DNA of 64,000 bases from Hysterangium stoloniferum. Lineage: Eukaryota > Basidiomycota > Agaricomycetes > Hysterangiales > Hysterangiaceae. Of this stretch, positions 10,640 through 22,669 are shown piece after piece. The stretch covers positions 2,418,001-2,482,000 of the forward strand of contig WHVD01000001.1 of assembly GCA_015178975.1 (NCBI GenBank). Direction: 5' to 3'. Within the stretch, counting starts at the first letter, position 1, and every line of letters starts with the position of its first letter. The notes below the pieces were generated by a model. That model worked only from the letters and a program-made list of their open reading frames with translations, was not told the origin of the DNA and ran no database searches. The position numbers were made by a program, and so were the translations under genes.

Positions 10640-11433
10640 CCGATCGAGTTCAAATAGTTTCTTATTCCGTTTGTTAGAAGTTTTGAGATTGAGCTACATA
10701 TGTCGACTACGCGTTCTGAACGACTTTACCCTACAGCTGCCTTATCCTCCCGATGATCCACATCGCGTCCGAAATTTGTCAGACCTTCAGCCGGGCGGAC
10801 ACGCCTACCTCATAGCTCAAATGAGTCTGGATATCATTGTACTTGTACACATCTGGATCCCATGTGGAGATCACCAACGTCCTTGAAATACTTCGCTTGT
10901 TCTAGGGCTCACCGTCATTTTGAAAATTGAAAGAATTCATGTGAAAAAATGCCTGTGAGCAGCAATGAAGTAGTAAATGTCAGGGCTCAAAGGCATTTAT
11001 GTAAACATCATTACCAAAGTAATGTTGAATTAGTCAAGGAGCGAAATAATCAACCAGATAGTATTGTATTATAAATATTATCCTCTAGGTGAATCGCCCC
11101 AAATGTAGAATTAATAGATTGAATTAGTGGGCGATATGCATTTATAAACTCCCCTATTTCCAAACTCCCTGTGTTTGCAATCCTCCACAAACGCATCCCC
11201 AACAAAATTCAAGTGTTGTCATATGTAATCTCCGGTTCGTTTTGTATGATGGAACAGAAAACTTTATTTTTGTCCCGCATGGACAATTCGAGGAAGGCTT
11301 CCTTGAGATCATGGATGATATCAGAGGCCTCGGGAACATGCTCCAGACTTTCATGCAAGACATCAACTGCAACTACTCTACAGCAATTGTTAATAATGAG
11401 GCGCAGGGCCAGCTGTTGCATGCAGAGCGATAA
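10640..11433 (+). pseudogene. Gene fragments of unknown family, paralogous to 12420-12880
   Basis: Two blocks match a minus-strand relic at 12.4-12.9 kb. The first (about 10690-10790) encodes CRLRVLNDFTLQLPYPPDDP against CQLHILDDLIPELPYCPNYP. The second (11242-11433) encodes YDGTENFIFVPHG, GNMLQTFMQDIN and LLHAER against YDGMETF, GDMLQTSVQGK and VLHAEP. In the relic the blocks are adjacent; here about 430 bp separate them, which may be introns or an insertion. The stretch FIFVPHG also occurs in exon 9 of the 655-aa gene, with nearly identical DNA. I could not build a closed gene model and do not recognise the family. Confidence 0.45.
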
Positions 11434-11439
11434 AGCCGT

Positions 11440-12415
11440 GCACAGTCAATTTTACGAGTTAGTTGGTTGCGGTATTCTGTCCTTCATAATGATAGTGTCC
11501 CAGGAATAAAACTGGCGTTGCTGAACCATCAACTTCATATAAACGGTCGGACTTCATGTATTTTTCTACAATTCTTAAGTCTTAGATAGATATATGAAGA
11601 AATTTCGCAGTGTTAATGCCAAGGCTGGCTAGGAATGAGTGTATTTTCCACTTGTACTGGTTTTAGGGGGAAAGGCGAGGATCGAATGACAGGGTTTTAA
11701 AAGACAAGGAGGGGATTCTATTTGAACATGCACAAAGGTTGTTGCTTTCACAAGTGACGTGTCTCGAGTAGAATTGCCTGCGATGATCGCTGTAGCGAAA
11801 GTCCATATGCCAGACGAAGAAGGCTTGAAGTCGTTCGTTGTTAGTATGTTGGTATAATTGTATTCTCGCATCCCTTTGAGTATTGTGCAATGTCAACACC
11901 CTGTTCATTGAAAATTAAATATAAGCTAGATTCAAGATAATAACTGGGTATTTGTACGGTAGATGCCAACTAGTTAAGGTGTACAATCTACAATGCTCGC
12001 ATCTATGCTAACTAAAGTGACCATTTTCGGGGAACAAAAGAGATGTAAGAACCAAGGAAAATAACAAAGGGGAACAGAAAGAACATGGTGGAATGTTCTG
12101 TGAGGCAAAGGAACTGAAAGGCTGCTGTCTAATGCAGCCTTACATTGGCATCGGTCCAGACGTTGATAGGACCAAACTGTATTCCTCGAGAACGGCGAGT
12201 ATGATACACGATGATGATGGTAAGTAAAACGATTATCTAAAAACGTACTATGCGCTCTGTGACAATGTAATTGGTATGTCATAAGCTACCAGGCTTACAG
12301 GAACAATGGCAAGCTTTTATTCTGACCCTGCATGAGATTCCAGCTATACCCAAGAGACCAGCACTATGACGTGCTTGTTAATTCCAACAGTTCACTGAAA
12401 GTGCACATCATTGCA
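11440..12415. other. No gene recognised
   Basis: Open frames of 80-102 codons on the minus strand (for example 12282-11974) have no motif and no repeat partner in the window. Nothing else is visible. Confidence 0.4.
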
Positions 12416-12419
12416 TAGC

Positions 12420-12880
12420 CTATCCATGCATGATCCATGGAATCCATTGATGATATCTTGAATTTCCGGTATCATGGGGAAGCCTGAGGGAAATATTTAA
12501 AATCACATGTCCGAATCCTTCGTTTCCGGTAGAAAGTTGATTGTGCGGCATACTGTGGCTCTGCATGCAGTACCTTGCCTTGCACTGATGTCTGGAGCAT
12601 GTCCCCGATGGCTCTCCCGTGGTGCACACTGTCAAAGAAGTGTTGCCTGATCTATCTATTAGGGATAACATTGAGGAATGTTTCCATTCCATCATACTAA
12701 ACCAACCAGTAACCACATTGACTCGGCACAGATTCAACCGACGTGGATAATTAGGACAGTATGGCAGCTCTGGGATAAGGTCGTCCAGAATGTGTAGTTG
12801 ACAAAATGTAGCTATGTTCGCGATACATTCAGTAGGCGGTAAGAAAATTATTTTACACTCGAAATCTGTCCAAGTCAAAG
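12420..12880 (-). pseudogene. Decayed paralogue of 10640-11433
   Basis: The minus strand carries both conserved blocks of the upstream fragments next to each other, but in different frames, with an in-frame TAG inside the second block. The correspondence with 10.7 and 11.3 kb is at protein level, so the copy is old. A 152-codon open frame spanning it (12878-12420) mixes the true frame of the first block with a shifted frame of the second and is not a real product. Confidence 0.5.
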
Positions 12881-12884
12881 GTAA

Positions 12885-14440
12885 CTGATGGTTAAAGAAT
12901 GTAAGGAATCCAACTTGAATTTAAAGAGTTGCTAGGTGTGACCTGGGTCTGGGTACATGCAAAAAAACCTTTATGTCTATATAGTTAATGACCCAATCAA
13001 TGGATTGTATGGTGATCAGTGTGTTGAAACAGTTGAATAACTCTTGACAAACACCCTGTGAGTGTGAGGAAAGTAAACACTAAATGTATTCAACTGTGAA
13101 ATAACTACATACCTGTGAGTGTGAGGAAAGTAAACACTAAGGAGATTTCCCACACCCACAGTGGAGTATGCTACAGGGTGCTTACCTAAGCACCACACAT
13201 CAGTTACCTTACTAGGTAACTCACTCAATACTGCACCTACAGTGCTGGGAAAAATACTACAAATATCAGAAAAATATAGGGAACATCATAGACTATGTAA
13301 GAGCTGTAATATTATACTCTAACACAGTGAGCCATGAAGATTGTCACAAGAGTGTACTTGTGTTATAAAACTGATTATCTCATAGTTTAGAAAATGCTCT
13401 TCGATTCACGGACTATTCTTTTAATCTCTGTCCCCTTGATATGAACATTCCTTCAATGTGTTTTTCCTTCCACAGAACCTGCTTGTGATGTCGCTCCCAC
13501 CTTCCCCGCTCCCCTTCACACGCTTGCCCATTTACTAGTATAATCTGATGATGTAGTGCAGCGTTTTTGTCAAATTTGAAACCCCATGTTGAGTAAAAAT
13601 CCCAGCCGCCACGTGGCCTCTAGGTTATTATGGCATGTGAAGCGAGACATATTCAGCAATTTTGGACCTTTGTAGGCCATACAGCATCTAATTTCATAAT
13701 AACTGAAATATGGCGTGTTTTCACTTCCCTGCAGCCAATCGTTGTCCGTGTTTCGGGCAGGGAATGTAGAAAGTAAATCATGTAGCACACAGCATACTGT
13801 ATATATCTACGCGACAAGGTTTATGGCCATATTATCCACGACTGTGATGATCCCTAATGCCCTTCCGGTTGCTGGTCTTTACGCCCTCTGCATGTAGGCG
13901 GATAATTCATGGTGTCGTTCACTATACCCTCTCAGATAGACCCCTCGCCAGTGTATCAGCCAGAATCTTAAGGTGGCCCAGCGATAGTCATATTTAAAAA
14001 AATACTGTCTGATTTGTTCATCCTGTTTCGCCACCTGCCCTTATGGATTCGCTGTTCGCCTACTACACCGCCTTGACATGACCACCGTGAAACAAAATTA
14101 TTAAAAATCTCAAAAGCAGTCCAAATAATACAAACTGAGCATAAGTAAAACCCAGACCTGTTCTACATCTCGCTCAACCACCCCATCTACTGCAATTCCA
14201 TCGTGTCCATGGTGAGTTCCAACGGTGCAGCTCGGGTAGCCGCTGTCTCGCCATTAGCCCCGTCTGCCGCAATTCTCCCATCATGTCCTTGGCAAGAACC
14301 AACCACATTGCGTGGTAAAGAAAAGACAGATCATGTCACCATTAACAACCAACACTATCCAGGTCACCGCCCGCCTCCGGAGAAGTCTGTATTGGACACG
14401 GGAACTCAACCAGAGTGCACCATTGCAAATATGTAAGAGT
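12885..14440. other. Spacer with a 29-bp direct repeat pair
   Basis: A 29-bp sequence beginning CCTGTGAGTGTGAGG occurs at 13055-13083 and again, unchanged, at 13112-13140. A second notable string is TACAGTGCTGGGAAAAA at about 13239, which resembles a Tc1/mariner-type end, but no matching inverted end was found. No gene is recognised; frames of 60-77 codons have no support. Confidence 0.4.
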
Positions 14441-14441
14441 A

Positions 14442-15126
14442 ATATAGTTAACTGATACCTCCAGCATTGGGAGATTTAACAGCGAAAATTGAGCGGAAGT
14501 CATATCCAATACTGAAAAAGTTAAAAATATCACAAGTTCCATCTCATCCATCTTTATTCTTCATCCAAAGGCATAAGTGACATATCGCTACAACGCCATA
14601 TGTCAGTAGCACATCATGGTATTTTTCATGCTACTCGATAAACTTAATGATAAGATCGTGCGTCTCGTCTTTTAATGACGAATGATGAATCTAATCCATT
14701 GTATTCCAGCAGTTCCACTACGGAAAAAGTCCACACCGTGATTACGGCCATTGAATATGAGTGTGTCGTTGGTGGGATCAACACTGCATTTCCCCTACCA
14801 ATCCGGCGCACCATCCCAAGGCACAACCAATAACAAATACAGCGCCTCGACGTGCCAAAGAGCAACTATGACAAACCATGGAAATAATCGTGCGGCTTTT
14901 TTTTTAATGACGAATGATCTATCTAATCCATTATATTCCAGAAGTTCCACTACGGACAAAGTCCACACCATAATTACGGCCTTTGAATATATGTGTGTCG
15001 CTGTTGGGATGAACACTGCATTTCCCCTACCGACCCGGCGCTCCATCCCAGGGCACAGCCAACAGCAAATACAGCGCCTCGACGTACCAAAGAGCGACTA
15101 TCTACTAAGATCATCGATCATCACTC
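14442..15126 (+). promoter_or_regulatory. Upstream region of K1, with its promoter block duplicated
   Basis: The block that precedes every K copy starts from CATATGTCAG and runs through AATGACGAATGAT, ACTGCATTTCCCCTACC and AATACAGCGCCTCGACG to the start ATG. Here it is present twice: a diverged copy at about 14600-14870 and a better one at about 14885-15126. The second lacks its distal part. An older shared module (GGGAGATTTAACAG) precedes at 14470, as at 32877 and 41500. Promoter role is inferred from position and conservation. Confidence 0.55.
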
Positions 15127-17729
15127 ATGGAAATTGCAGCAATTGTTGTCAAAGTCGCTGGCGATGCCGTTCCAGTACCTGGCTTAAAGAGTGCAGCGCC
15201 CCTTCTTTTGGAGATTATGAACGCTATAAAGGTGGGTCGTCCGCATCAACACTAGTTTAAGAGTTGATGTGGATGATGATTCACAATCACCAGGCAAGCG
15301 GGGAGCAAAACGAGAGATTGAATAACCTTGTCCAGACCACTGGACGTCGCCTCGTCGCTTTCCACGATCAGCTGAGGGGGAAGTGGGAGAATATCCCGGA
15401 CAATTTCAAAACCATATTGGACGATTATCAGAAGTAGGAACTTGAGACTCACTGAGTAGCGGTACTTGACGAATAAATCGATTGCTTCAGTGCACTTGAG
15501 GATGTTCTTGCGCTTGCAAGGTCATACAAACCAAGAAAGGGTCTCAAATCACACGTGTCTTGGATGCGACAACGAGATAGGTCTATCGCCAAACTTGAAA
15601 GGCGATTGGAAGAAGCGGAGAAAGGGGCAATGGTGCGTGCTGAAAGTGACACTTAGAGTCGGTCGTGATACATATTGGGTCTTAGATGTATTTCTCGCTG
15701 GATACCTCATTAGCCGTCGCTCAACTCGTAGCCGTTGATGATGCCAGAATGGACGATATCATACGTCAATTACGCGGCATCCTTGATTCGTTTTCATCGG
15801 TCACGGGCAGAGGAAGAAACGATATTAGTGAACACGTGCGCTCGTTCTGTGCACTCAAAGATGATGGCCGTGGGCTTATAGTATTGATATAGTGTTTGGT
15901 TCATAGAAGGAATTTCCAAGTGTTACGCACCATATCGATCGCGAACCATAATTGTTATGATGATGAAAAGGCAGGACATCATCGGGTCGCCTTGCGGTGG
16001 AGTGTTAAACTTTGTGAAGCGAAGGCTGAAAGTGACGGTAAGTCGGTATTGGTCAAATTGTACGAAGGCGGGAGACCCACATGGGATTTGAGACACAAAG
16101 AGGTACGAGTTCTGTTTTGCCTGGTTTGGATTTCAGAAACTATTTGCAACACACCACACTTTTGATATAGTTCCAACGCGACCTCACCTCCTATCAAGAC
16201 GTGTGGTAAGAATGAAACACATCGGATTAAATAACCCAAGTAGTCCAATCATATTCATGTTCAGGGATCCTAGCGTTGCTGAGTTCTTGGGCTACAGTAA
16301 CGCACAAGACAATGTACTTTTCCAAGTTTTCCGTAATCCGGGCCCTGAACCTGAGGACGCATGCAATTGGCTCGAACGCACTAGATTATCCGGTCCGAGA
16401 GAAACCATTTTGGGACTATGGGACATGGTGAATGAAATTACGCGCGATATTTACAAGCTAACACGATATATTTTAGAGGGATTCTTACAATGTGACGTAC
16501 TTTGGTACCTTCTCTCCCGAAATACTGATGTGACAATGTGACATTAGGAATTAGTTGAATTCTGTGCAAACAACGAAATTTTTATTTACCAGCTTGTTCA
16601 TTAATTCGACTGACATCAGATGTCAATCATAACTTTGTCAATTCAGTTTTATCTTCCCGGTGATTCAATTGTCACTGTCACAGACTGTCCTGCCAATCGC
16701 CGTCATCTGAAGCTTGTGTACACCGGAACACTGCGTAGTCCCCACTACAGGGGCTGGCATCCCGGTATTTATACCGGTCACTCTAGGATCAATCCATCAT
16801 CACCGGACTCCATCGTAAACTTATTCATACCCGATGTGTATTCATGGCGTCTCGGCACGGCTTTAATGGATGAACAACTTCGAAGCTCGCACACCATTCA
16901 TCAATTAGCCAATCAACTACTGGACTTCGAGTTTCTGCAACCAATTACGTACGCTTTCGAGGATGGAGATCTGGGGTACATCGCTTTGTGGGACGTGGGT
17001 TATCGGGATAAAGTTACAGGCGATTTTGTAATGTGTGGGAATCTACATGAGTGGTTCTCTGAAACCCTCGGGATAGAACCCTTAGTCGGTGTTCATGTGA
17101 ACCTCGGCTACTCTAGGTTTAGAAATTTAGATGAGGGTGAGAGTGTAACAATACGAGGTAGAAAACCAATGAGAAGGTATTTTTGGAGCTAGCACACTGA
17201 CCGATCGTTGCTCAGTTTTCTGCCGCGTAGATATACCTATGATATTGGCGAAGGCAGCATCGAAGGTTTCTGCCGGCCCACTATCTATATGGTAGACTCA
17301 GGCCAGTCGTCTGAAGTTCAGAAAGCGTGGAGAGCATACGCACCCCTTTACATGGAGGAAAATGGGATCAAGGGTGTCCTTCCACACGAGTTGATGATCA
17401 GTAAGCACAGAAGTCTTTTGGGAATGATATTGACCCCTTTGTGACAACAGTAAACGGATGGATGACACAAGTAGTTGTGGAAATGCCTCAGAATTTGTTT
17501 GCTTCACTTCCCCCTTCATCAACGTCAGAGCCTGACAAAGTAATTTAGTCACTCCGGAGATGTGGAACCGCGTGCCATATTCTTGTTTGAACCTACTTCT
17601 CCACGTTATATTTCTAGCCCCTCGGGGGGACCTGTCCTGGATGTGCAGTTGCGCGCTTCTTATGATGCGGAGCCCAGTTGGATTAATGACCTCGTGTGGC
17701 CGGACACGGTATCCGAGCCAGACCCGTGA
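15127..17729 (+). pseudogene. K1: MLKL/HeLo-like helical domain plus kinase-like protein, near-complete but interrupted
   Basis: Exons 15127-15231, 15294-15433, 15491-15632 and 15686 onward encode the N-terminal domain: IAAIVVKVAGDAVPVPGLK, then HDQLRGKWENIP, LEDVLALARSYKP and the charged coiled stretch RQRDRSIAKLERRLEEAEK. This order resembles the MLKL-type four-helix domain of fungal signalling proteins. Next come GKSVLVKLYEGG and DPSVAEFLGYS, like a kinase N-lobe; no HRD or DFG motif was seen. An intron at 16530-16619 leads to a domain starting PGDSIVTVTDCPANRRHLKL, which I do not recognise; a 39-bp intron (17177-17215) follows. The last piece ends at TGA 17727-17729. An in-frame TAG at 15890-15892 breaks the chain before the kinase-like part, and the link between FLPRRYTYD and the last exon could not be closed. 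A role in cell death or recognition is inference from the domain only. Confidence 0.6.
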
Positions 17730-18002
17730 GCTTCGATGTTGTCCTCATTTAATAGCATTAACGTCTTGAATAAGGTGGAGACGTTATTTTCAGCTACCTA
17801 GGTGCATATGGGAGGAGGATTAAACTTGGACATGATCACACCCATGGAACATTTTCCCGTCAAGTCTAACTATATCATTCTGTGATACAAAAGCCCTTTA
17901 TTTACTGCTCTGGAGCTCTGCCCATAATTCAATTGTGAACAAAGAATACGTGAATGTTAATTTTCAAAAATAACTACAAAAAAAGTAGTTCTTCGCCGTA
18001 AC

Positions 18003-20033
18003 TGTGTGACATCGCGTAACATGTGCTGGAGTCCTGCGTCTTGCGCTCATTCTTCCTCCCAGACTTTCTCGCATTCCCAGCCCTCGTCTTTCAAAATATT
18101 TTCAGAGAGACGAAACACTACAATGCTTTGAAAAAGAAGTATGTCCTCCGTTCTTCCAATGGAAATGAGATTTCCTTTATTATGCTTACGCTCCAACCAC
18201 GCGATTTAATAGGATCTACTTGAAGGCATCGACGTGTGCCTCCCGTGCTTGGATAGAGTGTGTGTGGGGGGCGATGTGACTCGGATGCATGTGCAACTGC
18301 ATTGTGGGATGCTTGGGTGTCCGTGTATGTGAAGAGCATGCTGGAGCCGAACCCGAAACGCGTGAGTAGGGTGTTTTTTTTCTTCTGTGAGCAGCTGAGT
18401 ATGAGCTGGGAAGTTTTGATGATTAAGTTGGTGGCGTTGGTGATAGAACAGTAGCAGACCGCCGCTTAGGAACCTACTGTCGAGGACACGGAGAAGGACA
18501 ATTATGAGTGTATGCCGACAGTGAGATATTGGGCTTGTCATGGCCAAGGAACGAGGTCATTTCTTGACGAGTCGAATCATCCTGAGGTCCGTCATAGTCG
18601 TATAATGTTTTCGAGCCTGTCTCCCCTGCAAGACTGAGGGGACACCGCAATCTCGGAAACAGCTGCTACATGGCATCAACATCGATACTCACACTTCCAG
18701 CCTTCCGCACATACCATCCCTGATCCTTTCCCACCCGTTCCTGTTCCTGCACCGAAGAGCTCCCCATATCCTGTTTTGACTTTCAGATGCGCAAAATCGC
18801 GGAAGGAATCCGTTCAGGCTGGTTTTCCCACTGTCGCAGCCATTTCCCGTCTCACACCGCCGGTGTCCCTGCCCTCGTCGAAGTGCTGGTCCGGCCGCGG
18901 AACCAATGCCATCGATGGTGATCCCCTCGTTCATCCCCGACGCCACTGCCCATATAACAAGAACCCATCAAACCCACCGTGTTCAAATCCCTCATCAGAA
19001 GAGTCCGCAAAGAAATCTCGATGACGAAACAGCAAGACGCGCAAGAGTTCTTCGCATATATTCTTAAAGTCCTGCGTCAGCAAGTTAAAAACACGTCCCG
19101 GAGCCGGAGCCTACTGTCATCCTCTGCTTTGAGGTGGAGCAAGAGTCACGGTGTATGTTGTGCAAGGGTTTGCGCGCTAGTTTGTGGACGAGCATGATGA
19201 ATTCAGCGTGGGTATCCGATCCCGGCTTTAGAGAGGTGTTGTATGTGCGGGGGAGGCTGTGTGTGTACGTAGGGGACAGGATGGGTAAACCTGCGGTTGA
19301 GTATTCGTGCCCGTGGTGCGAGGCAGGGGTTCCACCGCAGACGTGAGTCTTTCAAAGTGTCGTCTCAGTACTCTAGGCTGATGCTGACCTGGTTGTGGAT
19401 GTGTTTCCAGACGCGCATTGTACATGCCACGAATTTTCTGCACGTGAGTTGGGTGCCTACAAAACTTGGTCAGTGGTGGCTATTCTCCCTTCAACGCGTA
19501 TCATGGACAAGGAGGGAGGCCATTCCTTGAAGAGTCGAGTCATCCTCAGGTACCTACCTCATACTCGCCCAATGGGTTTGAGCCTGTCATATCTCAAGGA
19601 CTGACATGGCTCAGGGATCTGGGAAACAGTTGCGACATGGCGTCCACCCTCCAATCAATATTCACACGTCCAACCTTCCGCATATACTATCCCTAACTCC
19701 GGCCGCTCCCGTCCGAAAGGCCCCCCCCCTCCCAATGTTCAATACTGCCCGCTCGCAGCCATTCCCTACCGGTCGTTGTCAGAAGGCATTATTTGCTACC
19801 AGGAATAGTGGCGCAGAGGCAGTTGTAGTGGTTGATTGGACAGATGGAGGCTCCGCGTGTAATGTTGATGATATTAGACATCGTCGTTCGCCCCTTTTTC
19901 TTTTGTCATTACAGGCGTCGATGGTCCTTCGCTGCAGTCGAAAGTTGCGGCGGCAAGTGACATTGGGCCTGAACCCTCTGTGGAGTAGATAAATATGATA
20001 GAGGATCTGGGATGTATGTTATATGGTGAGTAA
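18003..20033 (+). pseudogene. U1: UBP14/USP5-type ubiquitin hydrolase relic
   Basis: Pieces of a UBP14/USP5 protein occur in order: the N-terminal region (RIPSPRLSKYFQRDETLQCF, intron, then GIDVCLPCLDRVC) as before the ZnF-UBP domain; the catalytic cysteine box NLGNSCYMAS (18649-18678) followed by LPAFRTYHP; the conserved TKQQDAQEFFAY (about 19022); a CPWCEAG pair (about 19306); a second, partial cysteine box GNSCDMAST (about 19618); and UBA-like ends RCQKALFATRNS and IEDLG (19790-20015). In the family these enzymes disassemble free polyubiquitin. Stops (for example TGA after RTYHP) and frameshifts are frequent, the histidine box was not found, and the segment ending in the cysteine box is present twice, so it cannot be active. 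Confidence 0.75.
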
Positions 20034-20483
20034 CTGCACGCATACAGGCATACATGCAATACATATATGTTTGCTGTGAACATAATAATGAACATCTCAC
20101 CACTGCAACATGCAAGATTCGGATCAGAGAAGGATCGATGGGATATTATTTTGTAACCTGCAACCAACTGTCAAGATTGGTCATAAATGTCTAGAATGAT
20201 ATGGGGGTACGAGGGTTTCGAGCAATGCGAAACAGATATCTGGTTACCATCAGGGTCCATGCCATTTTGCATGGGGAGCTCGTTCCAAAGATTCAACGCA
20301 GTGTAATGATTCACATAGAATTTGTTATTAGTACAAGAAGCGTAAGTAAAGGCATGACAGCCTATGTAACTTATTTAATTTTATGTGGGACTGCATGCGA
20401 TAAAGAGCAAGAAGGTGGATGCAGCGGTACTGCTAACTGAAGAAAGACGATCAATGGCTAATCACCCTCAGCACATCATGGTA
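20034..20483. other. Spacer shared after U copies
   Basis: The sequence from GGTGAGTAACTGCA with CATACATGCAATACAT repeats, through TTATTTAATTTTATGTGGGA, to CGATCAATGGCTAATCACC also follows U4 (40630-41175) and in part U3b (32060-32310). It is the constant 3' flank of the duplicated unit; no gene is seen. Confidence 0.6.
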
Positions 20484-22392
20484 CTTGATTCATTTTCGTC
20501 CGTCACGGGCAGAGGCAGCAATGATTTGGTGAACACGCGTACGCCCGTTCTGTCATCTCAAAGATCTTGTCCGTGGGTTTATCATAATGAGACAGTATTT
20601 GGTCGATCGAAGGGACTTGCAACTGTTACGCACGTTATCGGTCGCGAACCACAATGATTATGACTATGAAAAGGCAGGAAATCATGGGGTCACCTTGCGG
20701 TGGAGTGTCACACTTTGCGAAGCGAAGACTGAAAGTCGATATTGGTCAAGGTGGGAGACCCACGTGGGATTTGAAACGCAAAAAGGTACGAGTCCCGTTT
20801 TGGCTGGTTTGAGTTTCAGAAAGGATTTGCAACTTTTGATATAGTTCTAACGCGACCTCACTTCCTATCAAACGTATGGTAAGAATGCAACACATCAGAT
20901 TAAATAACCCAAGTAGTCCAATCACATTCATGGTCAGGGACCCTAGCATTGCTGAGTTCTTGGGCTACAGTAACGCACGAGACAATGTACTTTTCCAAGT
21001 TTTCCATAATCCGGGCACTGAGCCTGAGGACGCATGCAAATGGCTCGAACGTACTAGATCATCCGGTGTGAAAGAAACCATTTTGGCACTATACGACATG
21101 GTGAATGAAATTACTCGCGATATTTACAAGCTAACGCGATATACTTTAGAGGGATTCTTACAATGTGACGTGCTTGGATACCTCCTCTCCCGCAAATGCT
21201 GATGTGACAATGTGACATTAGGAATTAGTTGAATTCAGTTCAAACAACGAAATTGAAATTCACTTCGTTGTTCGTTAATTCGACTGACATCAGATGTCAA
21301 TCATAACTTTGTCTATTCAGTTTTTGAATCCCGGTGATTCAATTGTCACTGTCACAGACTGTCTTGCCAATCGCTGTCATCTGAAGCTTGTGTTTACCCG
21401 AACACTGTTTCGTGGCCAAAGATACTACGGGATCTGGTATCCCGGTGTTTATACCGGTTACTCTAGGATCAATCCATCATCACCCGACTGCATCGTAGAC
21501 CTATTCATGTCCAAAGTGCGTTCATGGTGTCTCGGCACTGCTTTAATGGATCAACAACTTCGAAGCTCGCACACCATTCATCAATTGGCCAATCAACTAC
21601 TGGACTTCGAGTTTCTGCGACCAATTATGGGCTATATGGACAATGAAGATCTGAGGGACATCGCTTTGTGGGACGTGGGCTATTGGGATAAAGATACAGG
21701 TCATTTTGTAGTGTGTGGGAATCTACATGAGTGCTTCTCTGAAACCCTCGGTATAGAACCCTCAGTCAAGGTTCGTGTTAGCATCGACAAGCATACGTCT
21801 AGATATTTAGCCGAGGGTAAGAGTGTAACAATACGAGGTGGAAAACCAATGAGGAGGTATTTTTCGAGCTAGTACACTGACCCGATCGTTGCTCAGTTTT
21901 CTGCCGCGTAGATATGCCTTTGATACTGGCAAAGTCGGTATCGAAGATTTCTGCTGGCGTTATCTCACGATCGAATATCTCTGCCGGCCCTCGTGTGAAG
22001 TGCAGAGAGCATGGAGAGCATACGCACCGCTTTACATAGAGAAAAATGGGATCAAGGGTGTCTCTCCACACGAGTTGATTATCACTAAGCACAGGAGTCT
22101 TTTGGAAATGATATTGAACCCTTTGTGGCACCAGTAAACGAATGGGAGACACAAGTAGTTGTGGAAATGCCTCAAAACCTGTTTGTTTCACTTCCCCCTT
22201 CACCAATGTGAGAGCCTGACAGAGTAATTTAGTCACTCCGGAGATGTGGAACCGCGTACCATATTCCTCTTTGCCCCTACTTCTCCACGTTATATTTCTG
22301 GCCCTTCGGGGGCGCGCGCTTCGTATGATGCGGAGCCCAGTTGGATACATGACCTTGTGTGGCCGGACACAGTATTTAAGCCAAACCCGTGA
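20484..22392 (+). pseudogene. K2: 5'-truncated K copy
   Basis: Exons 1-3 are missing. The promoter string GCACATCATGGTAC runs straight into exon 4 sequence (TTGATTCATTTTCG) near 20484. It then keeps the kinase-like segment (20587 onward, without the TAG of K1), DPSIAEFLGYS, and the PGDSIVTVTD domain open from 21294 to the 3' intron. An extra base at 21196-21201 (CGCAAATGCTGA against the K1 frame) makes a stop before the PGDSIVTVTD exon. A short deletion also removes GKSVLVK. The last exon lacks the GGPVLDVQL stretch, through a small deletion, and ends at TGA 22390-22392. Confidence 0.7.
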
Positions 22393-22669
22393 GTATCGAT
22401 GTTGTCCTTATTTAATAGTATTAACGTTGAATAAGGCGGATACGTTACTTTCAGCTAGCTAGGTGCATATGGGAGGATGATTAAACTTGGATACGATCAC
22501 ACCCATCGAACATTTTCCCGTCAAGTCTAGCTATATCAGTGATATAAAAGCTCTTTATTTACTGGAAATCTGTACCTCTGCCCATAATTCAATGGTTAAC
22601 AGAAGAGGTTTGAATACGTCAATGTTAATCTTCAAAAATAATTACAAAAAAGTAGTTTTTCGCCGTAGC

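Noticed and set aside
13239-13260. Possible Tc1/mariner end, TACAGTGCTGGGAAAAA
   Set aside because: No inverted partner or transposase was found on either side.
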